Origin: UBA4736 sp002404015
GTDB lineage: Bacteria > Chloroflexota > Dormibacteria > Dormibacterales > Dormibacteraceae
NCBI GenBank assembly: GCA_036747295.1
Contig: DAIOCN010000005.1
Coordinates: forward strand, 1-64,000
Length of the DNA stretch: 64,000 nt
Reading direction: 5' to 3'
Made by a program: the position numbers and the translations under genes. The notes under the pieces were generated by a model. The model worked only from the letters and a program-made list of their open reading frames with translations, ran no database searches and was not told where the DNA came from. Within the stretch, counting starts at the first letter, position 1. Every line of letters starts with the position of its first letter. Shown here in pieces: positions 7,236-15,982 of the stretch.

Positions 7236-8599
7236 GCTCGAGCGGCTGGAGAGCCGCCTCGTCGCTCTCGGAGCGGAGATCGAGTTCCCGTCCGAGCCCG
7301 ACCTGCGCCGCTCCGTCAGGTCCCGCCTGGAGCCCGCCCGGCCCTGGCTGCGCTGGGCGCTGCCGGCCGCCGCGGTGGTGCTCCTGGCCGCCTCGGTCCT
7401 CACCTATTCGGCGCCGGCTCGGGTCGCCGTGGCCGGCTGGCTGGGGCTTCGCGGCGCCACCATCCAGCGCGTGCACAGGCTGCCCACACCAACGGCCAGC
7501 CCGGACGCCGGGCCCCTCTGCAGCCAGCAGCAAGCGGCCGCCCAGCTCGGCCGGCGGGTGCTTCAGCCCAGCCTGCTCGGCCCGCCGCAGGTAGGCCACG
7601 GCTTTGCCGGGCGGCTGCGCGGAGGGCATGTAGCCGCACGCCCACCCCCGACTGGCATCGCCTGTACAGCCTGGAGACGGGGTCGCTGCGGTTGGTGGAC
7701 ACCAGCTCAGGCTCTGTCGAGCAGTCCCTCGCGGTACCCGCCTGGGCGAGCGCGGCTGGGCTCTCGCCGGACGGTCGCTGGCTGGTCCTGGGGCCGGCTA
7801 CGGGCAGCCACTTCGAGGTCCGCGACAGCGCCTTCAGCCAGCAGCCGAGACAGGTCACGCTCCCCGGCAGCTTCAGCTTTGACGGCATCAGCAACGACGG
7901 CAACCACCTGTACCTGATCGAGTGGCTGAACGGTGCCCAGTACCAGGTCCGGCGCTACGACATGGACGCCGGCCGGCTCTACCCGATCGTGATCGCCGAC
8001 AAATCGGAGCTCGGGGTGCCGATGGCCGGCGTGCGTGTCACCGGCCTTGCCACACCCGAAGGCCGCTGGCAGCTCAGCCTCTACACCGGCGCGCCCAAGG
8101 GCGCGTTCATCCACGCGCTGCCCCTGTTCGACCAGCCCTGGGCAATCTGCATCGACCTGCCTGGTGGCACGACCGCGGAGGCCGGCTGGTCGATCGCGAT
8201 GAGCCCCGCCGGCGAAGCCGCCTACGCGGCCAACGGCCAGACCGGCGTGGTGGTCTCCATCCCGATCGGCGACTCTCCGACCGGCCGCGGCGCCGGCGCC
8301 TTCCAGCCGGGGACGTGGGGGACCGCGCCGGCGGCCTCTGATGTGAGCCGCGACAGCCGCACGCTGTTCGTCGCCGGCCGCACCGGCCTCGTCGCCATCG
8401 ACACCGCAACGCTTCGCCAGCGGGGCAGAGCGCTGGATGGCACGAGCCTCAGGAGCGTGCGCGTCAGCGGCGGCTGGGTCTACCGCTGAGGGGGTCCGGG
8501 CACCTGCTGCGGATCGACGACCCCAGGACGCTGGGAGTGGTCGCCGACGTTGCCACCGGGGCGGCCGGGGCGGCCCTGCTGGGCGTCCGGCCGGACTGA
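7228..8599 (+). pseudogene. Anti-sigma-like membrane protein gene, reading frame broken twice
   Basis: The first ~125 codons (frame of 7228) encode a short cytoplasmic N-terminus, a transmembrane helix (WALPAAAVVLLAASVLTY), a Pro-rich linker, and the segment LGRRVLQPSLLGPPQ reminiscent of DUF4367-type anti-sigma C-domains. Coding character then jumps to the frame of 7692, giving a beta-propeller-like protein (WHRLYSLETGSLRLVDT to SVRVSGGWVYR, stop 8487-8489). It jumps again to LLRIDDPRTLGVVADV, ending at 8597-8599. The pieces join into one plausible sigma-linked sensor. Either two indels have killed the gene or the assembly carries errors. Confidence 0.65.
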
Positions 8600-8615
8600 C
8601 GGAGCCGGCTCCGGC

Positions 8616-11324
8616 CTACTTCAGCAGCCAGGTGTCGGAGAGGACCGCCGACCCGCTGTTCCCGCCGAAGAGCACGACAGCGCCGGAGCTGTCGGTGGCC
8701 GCCGCAGCGTCATAGCGGGCTGGGGGCTGGCCCGAGCCGCCGGTGCCATAGATCTGGACCCAGCGACCGTTCCAGGTCCAGGTGTCTCCGCAGACGCCGG
8801 CCGGGCACTGGCTGCTGACGGCTCCCTGGCCGCCGAAGAGCTCGAGGCCTGCCGCCGTGCCGCCGCCCGGGTGGTTGAAGTAGGCCATCGAGGCCATCTG
8901 GCGCGCGCTCGGCGCGCTCAGGTTGTAGCTCCCGTTCCAGGCGCCGCCGGTCCCGGTCCAGGTATCGCCCAGCAGACCGGACGCGTTGAGACCGCCGAAG
9001 AGCACGACCTGGCCGCTCGAGTCGCGGCCGATCGCGCCGTAGGCACGGCAGGCCGGCCGGCTCGTGGACGCGCAGTTGGAGGCGCTGATCTGGGTCCACT
9101 TGGAGGTGTTGAAGTTGTACTTCCAGGTGTCGTTCAGGTAGGCGCTGCCCGCCAGGTCATAGCCTCCGAAGAGCACGACCTGGTTCAGGCTGCTGTCGAA
9201 CACCATCATCGCGCCGGTTCTCGGCCCGGGCTGGTTGGTGCCCTGCGCGCCGGTGCTGGCCTGAGCCTGCGTCCACACATTGGTGGTGGGGTTCCAGGTC
9301 CAGGTGTCGTTGAGCTGGCAGGGCACGAGGATGAGCACCGTGCAGTCCCCGCCGAACATGACGGCGGACGTGTGCGCGGAGTCATAGGCGATCCCGGCGT
9401 TGATCCGGCCGCTGGCGCCACCCAACAGCGGTTGCGCGGGTCCCGCGGTCCAGGCGCTGCCATTCCAGAGCCAGGTGTCGTTCAGCCTCGAGAGGAGCCC
9501 GGTGGTGCCTCCGAACATGACGACCTGGGTGCCGTCGTTCACCAGCGCCGCGCCTTCGCGGGCCGACGGCCCGGTGGCGGTCGTGCTGAACCAGGCCAGG
9601 TCGTAGGTGAACTGGTCGTTCGCCGCAGGCGTGGTACCTCCCGGTGTGATCACGATGATGTTGACCGTGCCGGCGGCGGCCAACGGGCTGGTGGCCACGA
9701 TGGTGCAGTTGCCGAGCCCGTCACAGGTCGGCGCCGTGAAGGTCGCCGGCTTGCTGCCGAACTTGACTGCCGTGGCGTTCTCGAAGTACGTGCCAGAGAT
9801 CGTCACGGGGGTGCCGCCGGTCTCGGGACCGAACGCCGGCGAGACACCGCTGATGCCGGGCACGGGCGGCCTGACGCTGATCGCCACGGTGTCCGTGGCG
9901 GTCTTCGCGGTCGGCGCGGTCGAGTCAGTCACCGTCAGGGTGGCAGTGAAGGCGCCGGGAACGTTGTACGTGTAGGTCGTCGCGGGGCTGGTGAGACCAG
10001 TCTGAGCCGGCGAGCCGTCCCCGAAGTCCCACGCGTATGTGTAGGGCGGCGTGCCGCCGGCGGCGGTACCGGTGAAGCTCACGGTCAGGGGCGCCAGCCC
10101 GGTGGTCGGCGCGGAGCCGGCGGCGCTGGCGGTCATCGGGGGCACCGTGACGACGATGCTGACCGCGGCCGAGGTGGCGGTCGCCGGGGTCGAGTCCGTC
10201 ACCTGGACCGTGGCGCTGAACGTGCCGGACGCGGTGTAGGTGTGGGTCGTGGTGCCGGTGGTCGTGGTCGCCGTCGTGCCGTCGCCGAAGGTCCAGGCGT
10301 AGCTGGCGTAGGTCCCGCTCCCACCGGCGGCGTTAGCGGTGAACCCGACGATCAGCGGGAAGCTGCCCAGCGTCTGGTCGGCGACCAGGTTCACCCCGAG
10401 GACGTTGATCGCGACAGTGGCCCAGCCGGAGTCGCCCGCGACGTCCGTGGCGGTGAGCTTGGCGGTGTAGTTGCCGCCCGCGGCGTAGACGTAGGTCGCG
10501 CCGGCGGTGCTGGCGGTGCCTCCGTCGCCGAAGTCCCAGGCGTAGGTGTAGGGTCCGTTATCGCCGCCGATCGCGGAGCCCGTGAACGTCACCAGCTGGG
10601 GCGCGGAGCCGCCACTCGGTGCCCCGGCGGCTGTGACCACGACGGGCGGCCTGACGGCGATCGCCACGCTCGCGGTCGACTGCAGGCCGGCGCTGTCGCT
10701 GACGGTCAGGGTGGCCGTGTAGCTGCCAGGCGAGCTGTAGCTGTGGGAGGGGCTCTGGGAGGTGGATGTTGACGAGACACCGTCGCCGAAGGCCCAGGAG
10801 TAGGTGTAGGTCCCGCTCCCACCGGTGGCGGAGCCGGTGAAGCTCACCGTCAGGGGCGCGGTGCCAGAGCTCGGCGCGGCGCTCGCGGCGGCTGCCAGTG
10901 GGCCCGGAGTGGGCGTGGGCGTCGGGACCGGGGTCGGCGTCGGCGCCGGCGTGGGCGTCGGGACCGGGGTCGGCGTCGGGACCGGGGCGGGCGCCGGGCC
11001 CGGATCGGGAACCACGGCCGGCGGCGGAAGGTCCGGCGGGGCGGTGGGGCTGGGGGTCGGCGTGGGGCTCGTGCTCGGCCGCGGGGTCGGGCTGGGCGAG
11101 CTGGTCGGAGGCGTCGAATTGGGGTTCGCGGGCGGGGTGTTCCCTGTCAGGCCGGTCTTGAAGGGCAGCCAGTCGACGCCGGCGCCGGCGAAGGGCAGCC
11201 ACCTGGGGGCCTGGCCACCCGAGAGCCAGACCAGGGTGCCGGGGCCGCGGCCGAGGATGAAGAAGCCGATCGTGAGCGCCACCAGCAGCGCGAGGACCGA
11301 GGAGGCAACCCGCCTCGCCCTCAT
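8616..11324 (-). CDS. Large surface protein: TM anchor, Pro/Thr linker, PKD, IPT/TIG and Kelch domains
   Basis: Protein of 902 residues counted from ATG 11324, with an N-terminal hydrophobic segment (VLALLVALTIGFFILG) acting as signal or anchor. A ~90-residue Pro/Thr linker full of PTPVPTPTP-like repeats follows. Four PKD modules come next, each with the SFTG...YTYxWxFGDG signature; then an IPT/TIG domain (GVSPAFGPETGGTPVTISG); then six or so Kelch-type blades repeating VMFGG and NDTWxWN. The architecture fits an exported adhesin or polysaccharide-binding protein anchored outside the membrane. The frame extends upstream to 11450 but the signal peptide marks 11324 as the start. It lies convergent to the sigma/anti-sigma locus. 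Confidence 0.88.
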   Translation of the reverse strand: MRARRVASSVLALLVALTIGFFILGRGPGTLVWLSGGQAPRWLPFAGAGVDWLPFKTGLTGNTPPANPNSTPPTSSPSPTPRPSTSPTPTPSPTAPPDLPPPAVVPDPGPAPAPVPTPTPVPTPTPAPTPTPVPTPTPTPGPLAAAASAAPSSGTAPLTVSFTGSATGGSGTYTYSWAFGDGVSSTSTSQSPSHSYSSPGSYTATLTVSDSAGLQSTASVAIAVRPPVVVTAAGAPSGGSAPQLVTFTGSAIGGDNGPYTYAWDFGDGGTASTAGATYVYAAGGNYTAKLTATDVAGDSGWATVAINVLGVNLVADQTLGSFPLIVGFTANAAGGSGTYASYAWTFGDGTTATTTTGTTTHTYTASGTFSATVQVTDSTPATATSAAVSIVVTVPPMTASAAGSAPTTGLAPLTVSFTGTAAGGTPPYTYAWDFGDGSPAQTGLTSPATTYTYNVPGAFTATLTVTDSTAPTAKTATDTVAISVRPPVPGISGVSPAFGPETGGTPVTISGTYFENATAVKFGSKPATFTAPTCDGLGNCTIVATSPLAAAGTVNIIVITPGGTTPAANDQFTYDLAWFSTTATGPSAREGAALVNDGTQVVMFGGTTGLLSRLNDTWLWNGSAWTAGPAQPLLGGASGRINAGIAYDSAHTSAVMFGGDCTVLILVPCQLNDTWTWNPTTNVWTQAQASTGAQGTNQPGPRTGAMMVFDSSLNQVVLFGGYDLAGSAYLNDTWKYNFNTSKWTQISASNCASTSRPACRAYGAIGRDSSGQVVLFGGLNASGLLGDTWTGTGGAWNGSYNLSAPSARQMASMAYFNHPGGGTAAGLELFGGQGAVSSQCPAGVCGDTWTWNGRWVQIYGTGGSGQPPARYDAAAATDSSGAVVLFGGNSGSAVLSDTWLLK

Positions 11325-11578
11325 TCGTACCGTGCTTTCCGGGTACGTAGCGTAGGTCGAACTCACAGCCCGGCCGGTTCCTCCACTCACAGCCTCTGCA
11401 TCGACTTCACACGTCGGTGCCGCTTGGAAATAACGAGGCCGAATTGGCATACTTGCGGCGCCAAATCAAGGATCCAGCGGAATGGCGCCCCGACGCTCCG
11501 TTTTTCAGACGCCGCTCGCGCGGCTGGAGGCGGCGCCTGCGCTTTCACGCCCGGCTGCTGGCGTACCCTCAGGTCGGC

Positions 11579-12304
11579 ATGGCGACCTCCGAAACGTCGA
11601 TCGAGCGGATGACCTGGCCCGAGGTCGAGGCCGCCATCGCGGGAGGCAAGCGGAGGGCCATCATCTGTGCCGCCTCCTCCGAGCAGCACGGCCCCCACCT
11701 CCCGGAGGCGACCGACGCCATACTCGGCGCGGAGTACGGCCGCCGGCTCGCCCTCGCCCTCGGCGACTCGCTGGTGGCGCCCGTGATCCGGCCCGGCTGC
11801 TCCGAGCATCACATGACGTTCGCCGGCAGCCTGACCATCAGCGCCGAGCTGCTTATGGACATCCTGGACAGCTACGTCGACTCGCTCCGGCGGCACGGGT
11901 TCGACCGGTTCGTCGTGATGTCGAGCCACGGTGGCAACTACCCCGTGCTGGCCGAGTGGGAGCGCACCCGGCCGAAGCCGGGCTGCACGGTCATCTCCGA
12001 CATCCACGTGTTCGACGCCGGCTTCGAGGCCATCCGCCGCTTCGGCCGGAGGGACACGGCAGGCCCCCACGCCGAGGTGCTCGAGACCAGCATGATGCTG
12101 GTCCTCGTCCCCGAGCTCGTGCACATGGAGCGCGCCGAGCCCGGCTTCGAGGGCGACGTTCAGCTCGAGGGCCTGCTGGAAAAGGGCATGCGGGCCGTCT
12201 CGCGGAACGGCATCATCGGCAACCCGGTCGGCGCCAGCGCCGAGATGGGAGAGGCGGTCCTGGACGCGATCACAGAAGCCTTGGTCCGCTTGGTGGGGCG
12301 CTAG
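11579..12304 (+). CDS. Creatininase-family amidohydrolase
   Basis: 241-residue metal-dependent amidohydrolase of the creatinine amidohydrolase/MftE-like family. Signature pieces are SSEQHGPHLPEATDA near the N-terminus (Glu/His metal ligands), SEHHMTFAGSLTIS, VMSSHGGNYPVL (second metal site) and AGPHAEVLETS. ATG 11579 is chosen because the open frame upstream (from 11417) is Arg-rich and unlike the family. It precedes an ABC importer with its own promoter. The substrate is not determinable; creatinine, formamides or peptide-derived lactams are all possible. Confidence 0.87.
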   Translation: MATSETSIERMTWPEVEAAIAGGKRRAIICAASSEQHGPHLPEATDAILGAEYGRRLALALGDSLVAPVIRPGCSEHHMTFAGSLTISAELLMDILDSYVDSLRRHGFDRFVVMSSHGGNYPVLAEWERTRPKPGCTVISDIHVFDAGFEAIRRFGRRDTAGPHAEVLETSMMLVLVPELVHMERAEPGFEGDVQLEGLLEKGMRAVSRNGIIGNPVGASAEMGEAVLDAITEALVRLVGR

Positions 12305-12312
12305 ATCGCGCT

Positions 12313-12341
12313 TTGGGATTACGCGCGCTCGCGCCTATACT
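12313..12341 (+). promoter_or_regulatory. Sigma70-type promoter for ABC importer
   Basis: TTGGGA (12313-12318), 17-nt spacer, TATACT (12336-12341), about 40 nt before the substrate-binding protein ATG at 12381. The GGGGGTAGGG just before the ATG can serve as ribosome site. Confidence 0.65.
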
Positions 12342-12380
12342 CGTTCGATCGTTCGATCCTTAAGTAATCGGGGGTAGGGC

Positions 12381-13961
12381 ATGAGAGAGAGAGCAGTGTC
12401 CCTCCTGCTGCTGGCCGGCCTGGCCGTGGCGGCATGCGGGAACGGAACCACCAGCACCACGACCACCAGCGGTCCCAAGCACGGGGGCACGCTGACAGTC
12501 GCCGTCGGGATCGACCCGGACACCCTCGACCCGGCGGCCCAGACGACCACCACCGCTGCCCAGATCGTCGACATGATGGCCGAGCCGCTGGTGGCGCTCG
12601 ACCAGAACGGCAGCCTCAAGCCTGACCTGGCGACAAGCTGGTCGAACTCGACCGACGGCCTCAGCTACACCTTCACGCTGCGCACCGGCGTCAAGTTCCA
12701 GGACGCCACCGACTTCAACGCCAAGGCGGTCAAGTTCAACATCGACCGGCTTCTCGACAAGGGCACGTTCAAGTCCCAGCCGGGTGTGCTGACCGTGATC
12801 GGCTCGACCGAGGCAACCGACGACTCGCACGTCAAGTTCACGCTCAAGAATCCCTTTGCCGCCTTCGTGTCGGCGATGACGCAGAGCGTCGTCGACATCA
12901 TCTCGCCGGCCTCCGTGAACGTGGCGCCGAACACGCCCGCCCAGATTCAGAAGCCGATCGGCACCGGCCCCTACAAGTTCGGTGAGCGGGTTGCCGGAGA
13001 CCACATCACGATGGTCAAGAACGACACCTACTGGGGCACCAAGCCCAACTACGACACCCAGGTTTACAAGATCGTCCCCGAGGCGCTGTCCCGGGAGGCG
13101 CTGGTCAAGGCCGGCCAGGCCGACGTGATCATGCTGCCTCCGGCCAACGACATCCCGGCGCTCCAGGCCGACTCCAACGTGAAGGTCGTGATGAGCCCGA
13201 GCGACCGCACCGTCCAGATCATCATCAACACCGCCGACCCCGTTAACACCCAGCTCCAGAAGCCCGAGGTCCGGCAGGCCCTCAACTACGCCGTGGACAA
13301 GACCGCGATCATCAAGAACGTCATGTTCGGCGCCGCCGTGCCGCTCGGCGGGCCGATGTCGAAGAGCCTCGCCGGTTACTGCGACACCGGCAACTACAAC
13401 TACGACGTCAACAAGGCCAAGCAGCTGCTGCAGAGCAACGGCGCGGCCGGTATGAACGTCCGGATCATGTCGCCCACCGGGCGCTACGTGCAGGACTTCC
13501 AGGTCGCCCAGGCGGTGGCGGGCTACCTGCGCGACGCCGGCATGAAGGTGGACGGGCCGGCCACCAGCGACTGGCCCAGCTACGTCGCCGGCGTGGTCCT
13601 GGCCACGCCCGCCAACCAGGCCGCCAAGACCGACCTGCACCTGCTGGGCTGGGCGCCCGCCTACCTCGACGCCTCGCAGCAGTTCGAACAGTTCTACTCC
13701 GTACGCGCGGCCCCCAAGGGCCAGGAGAGCTCCTTCTACAAGAACCCCACGGTCGACGCGCTGATCGAGAAGGGCAACGCCGACCCCGTCGCCTCGAGCC
13801 GCAACTCGACCTACTGCACCGCGGCCAAGCAGGTGTGGAGCGACGCGCCCTGGATCTTCCTTTACAACCAGAAGCTGCCGCTGGTCACCAGCTCCAAGGT
13901 CACCGGCGTCACGGGCGTCCCCAATGAGAAATTCAACACGGTGTACGCCTCACCGGCGTAA
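12381..13961 (+). CDS. ABC transporter substrate-binding lipoprotein, peptide/nickel type (family 5)
   Basis: 526-residue extracytoplasmic solute-binding protein. The N-terminus is a lipoprotein signal (LLLLAGLAVAAC, lipobox Cys ~ residue 20) followed by a Thr/Ser linker. The SBP_bac_5 signature is clear: HGGTLTVAVGIDPDTLDPAAQ, then YTFTLRTGVKFQD, and later KPEVRQALNYAVDK. Two cognate permeases follow within 30 nt. Ligand is probably an oligopeptide or similar, but family 5 also includes nickel and opine binders. No ATPase genes follow. Confidence 0.93.
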   Translation: MRERAVSLLLLAGLAVAACGNGTTSTTTTSGPKHGGTLTVAVGIDPDTLDPAAQTTTTAAQIVDMMAEPLVALDQNGSLKPDLATSWSNSTDGLSYTFTLRTGVKFQDATDFNAKAVKFNIDRLLDKGTFKSQPGVLTVIGSTEATDDSHVKFTLKNPFAAFVSAMTQSVVDIISPASVNVAPNTPAQIQKPIGTGPYKFGERVAGDHITMVKNDTYWGTKPNYDTQVYKIVPEALSREALVKAGQADVIMLPPANDIPALQADSNVKVVMSPSDRTVQIIINTADPVNTQLQKPEVRQALNYAVDKTAIIKNVMFGAAVPLGGPMSKSLAGYCDTGNYNYDVNKAKQLLQSNGAAGMNVRIMSPTGRYVQDFQVAQAVAGYLRDAGMKVDGPATSDWPSYVAGVVLATPANQAAKTDLHLLGWAPAYLDASQQFEQFYSVRAAPKGQESSFYKNPTVDALIEKGNADPVASSRNSTYCTAAKQVWSDAPWIFLYNQKLPLVTSSKVTGVTGVPNEKFNTVYASPA

Positions 13962-13989
13962 CACCATTGGTTCCTAAGCAGGATCCGGC

Positions 13990-14925
13990 GTGCTGACCTA
14001 CGTCGCTCGCCGGGTCCTACTGGCCATTCCAACGCTGCTGGGAGTGGCCACCATCGTCTTCATGCTGGTCCGGCTGCTGCCCGGCGACCCCGCCAGCGTC
14101 ATCGCAGGACCCCAGGCCACCGAGGCCGACATCGCCCGCATCCGGCACCAGCTCGACCTGGACCAGCCGATCTGGCTGCAGTACGTGTCCTTCCTGACGA
14201 GGCTCCTCCAGGGCAACCTGGGCATCTCCACCCGCAGCGGGCACACGGTCGTCCAGGAGATCTTCAGCCGCGCCCCCTACACGCTGGAGCTGGCGATCAT
14301 CGCCAGCGTGATCGCCACCCTGCTCGGCATCGGCCTCGGCGTGCTGGGCTCGGTGCGGCCGAACTCCAAGCTCGACGTCACGATCTCGGGCGCCGCCGTG
14401 TTCGGGATCTCGATGCCGGTCTACTGGCTCGGCCTCATGTTGATCGTGCTGTTCTCGATCAAGTTCCACGAGTGGCACCTGGGCGGGCTGCCCGCCGCCG
14501 GCGCCAGCGACTGGGCGGGCTTCATCCTCCCCAGCACGACCCTGGCGCTCTTCTCGGTCGGCCTGGTGGCGCGAATGACGCGCTCTTCGATGCTCGAGGT
14601 GCTGGGCCAGGACTACGTCCGCACGGCCCGCGCCAAGGGCGCCGGCCACGCCTCGGTGCTCCTGAAGCACGCCCTCCGCAACGCGCTGCTGCCGGTGCTG
14701 ACGGCGGTCAGCCTGCAGTTCGGCGCCCTCCTGGGCGGGGCGGTCCTGACGGAGACCGTCTTCAGCTGGCCGGGCGTAGGCAGGCTGCTCGTGGACTCGA
14801 TCTTCTCCCGCGACTACCCGGTGGTCCAGGGGGTGGTCCTGGTCTTTGCCGTGGCCTTCATCCTGGTCAACCTGGTGACGGACCTGCTGTACGCCTATGT
14901 CGACCCCCGGATCAGGTACGACTGA
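13990..14925 (+). CDS. ABC transporter permease, DppB type
   Basis: 311-residue inner-membrane subunit with six predicted helices. Family hallmarks are the N-terminal YVARRVLLAIPTLLGV and RLLPGDPA, the middle GISMPVYWLGL, the EAA-loop region YVRTARAKGAGHASVLLKHALRNALLP, and the C-terminal FSWPGVGRLLVDSI. It forms the channel with the DppC-type partner 3 nt downstream. The GTG start is 28 nt after the binding-protein stop. Confidence 0.93.
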   Translation: MLTYVARRVLLAIPTLLGVATIVFMLVRLLPGDPASVIAGPQATEADIARIRHQLDLDQPIWLQYVSFLTRLLQGNLGISTRSGHTVVQEIFSRAPYTLELAIIASVIATLLGIGLGVLGSVRPNSKLDVTISGAAVFGISMPVYWLGLMLIVLFSIKFHEWHLGGLPAAGASDWAGFILPSTTLALFSVGLVARMTRSSMLEVLGQDYVRTARAKGAGHASVLLKHALRNALLPVLTAVSLQFGALLGGAVLTETVFSWPGVGRLLVDSIFSRDYPVVQGVVLVFAVAFILVNLVTDLLYAYVDPRIRYD

Positions 14926-14928
14926 ACG

Positions 14929-15828
14929 ATGTCGATGCCGTCCATGGGTGCAATGGAAGTCTCGGAGGGCGACCTCGCGTCGGCTGCGGTCGAGACCTCT
15001 AGGGGCCGGACCTGGGCCCGGCTCCGGCGTCATCGGAGCGCCCAGTTCGGCGCACTCGTGCTCGCCCTCTACCTCCTGGCGACGATCCTGCTGCCGATCC
15101 TGATCCGCTACGACCCCGACCACAACAACCTCGCCGAGGCCTTCTCGCAGCCCTCCCTGAAGCACCTCCTGGGAACCGACGAGCTGGGCCGCGATGAGCT
15201 GCTTCGACTGGCGCTGGCCGCCCGTTGGACGCTGTTCGTAGGGTTTGCCGCGGTCGCCATCGGCCTCCTGTTCGGACTGCCGCTGGGCTCGCTGTCCGGC
15301 TATTACGGGGGCTGGATCGACCTGCTCCTGCAGCGTTTCACTGACGTCCTGCTCGCCTTTCCCGGGATCCTTCTGGCGCTGGCTCTGGTGGCCGGCCTCG
15401 GGGTCGGGCTCAGGAACGTGATCGTGTCGGTGGGCATCACGTCCATCCCGAGCTTCATCCGCCTGGTCAGGGCTTCCGCGCTTTCGATCCGGGAGCTGCC
15501 CTACGTGGAGGCTGCCCGGGCGCTGGGGGTGCCCAGCTGGCTGATCCTGTTCCGCCACGTCATCCCCAACTCGCTGGCTCCGGTCATCGTCCAGGCGACC
15601 CTCCAGCTGGGCTTCGCGATCCTGGTCGCGGCCGGCCTCGGCTTCCTGGGCCTTGGCGTGCAGCCGCCGACCCCCGAGTGGGGTTCGATGCTGGGACTCT
15701 CGCGGAACTACATGTTCAGCGACCAGGCCCTGGTGACCTATCCGGGGCTGGCCATCTTCGGCGCCGTCCTCGCCTTCAATCTCCTGGGGGACGGTCTTCG
15801 GGACGCTCTCGACCCTCGCCTGAAGTGA
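14929..15828 (+). CDS. ABC transporter permease, DppC type
   Basis: 299-residue membrane subunit. A cytoplasmic N-terminus precedes TM1 (FGALVLALYLLATILLP). The family segments HLLGTDELGRDELLRL, LLAFPGILLALALV and the EAA loop YVEAARALGVPSWLILFRHVIPN are all present, as is PPTPEWGSMLG near the end. The last 53 nt overlap, on the opposite strand, a small Cys-rich protein gene. The operon ends here without DppD/DppF ATPases, so energy coupling must come from elsewhere. Confidence 0.93.
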   Translation: MSMPSMGAMEVSEGDLASAAVETSRGRTWARLRRHRSAQFGALVLALYLLATILLPILIRYDPDHNNLAEAFSQPSLKHLLGTDELGRDELLRLALAARWTLFVGFAAVAIGLLFGLPLGSLSGYYGGWIDLLLQRFTDVLLAFPGILLALALVAGLGVGLRNVIVSVGITSIPSFIRLVRASALSIRELPYVEAARALGVPSWLILFRHVIPNSLAPVIVQATLQLGFAILVAAGLGFLGLGVQPPTPEWGSMLGLSRNYMFSDQALVTYPGLAIFGAVLAFNLLGDGLRDALDPRLK

Positions 15829-15979
15829 GCTGGTAGCCGGTGCAGGCCAGCACCGGCAGCCGGGGGTAGCGCGGGAAGCCGGGATCGCTCTTCGAGAGCT
15901 CGCACATCCAGAAGGTCGACTGGGCCCCGCGCACGACTCGCGAGTTCACACAGGATGCGCAGAGGCCGGGATCGGCCAT
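15776..15979 (-). CDS. Small conserved Cys-rich protein
   Basis: 67-residue protein with four cysteines in a compact pattern: CASC near the N-terminus, STFWMCEL, and LPVLACTGY. I recall similar short proteins (CxxC, then FxxCxL, then PxYPxLPVxxCxGY) in diverse bacteria with no assigned role; the spacing suggests one structural zinc. Start 3 nt after the aceK stop, so probably co-transcribed with it. The 3' half overlaps the convergent DppC-type permease by 53 nt. Confidence 0.7.
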   Translation of the reverse strand: MADPGLCASCVNSRVVRGAQSTFWMCELSKSDPGFPRYPRLPVLACTGYQLTSGEGRERPEDRPPGD

Positions 15980-15982
15980 CGC

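Noticed and set aside
8550..10772. 740-codon plus-strand ORF rich in Gly/Arg/Val
   Set aside because: Antisense shadow of the PKD/Kelch gene in GC-rich DNA; no recognisable domain.
10898..11100. Tandem GTCGGGACCGGGGTCGGCGT-like repeats looking like a satellite or CRISPR
   Set aside because: They encode the Pro/Thr stalk of the surface protein; spacing is too short and variable for CRISPR.
14017..15558. 513-codon minus-strand ORF across both permease genes
   Set aside because: Shadow of the DppB/DppC genes; composition (Gln/His/Asp-rich) is typical of antisense frames.
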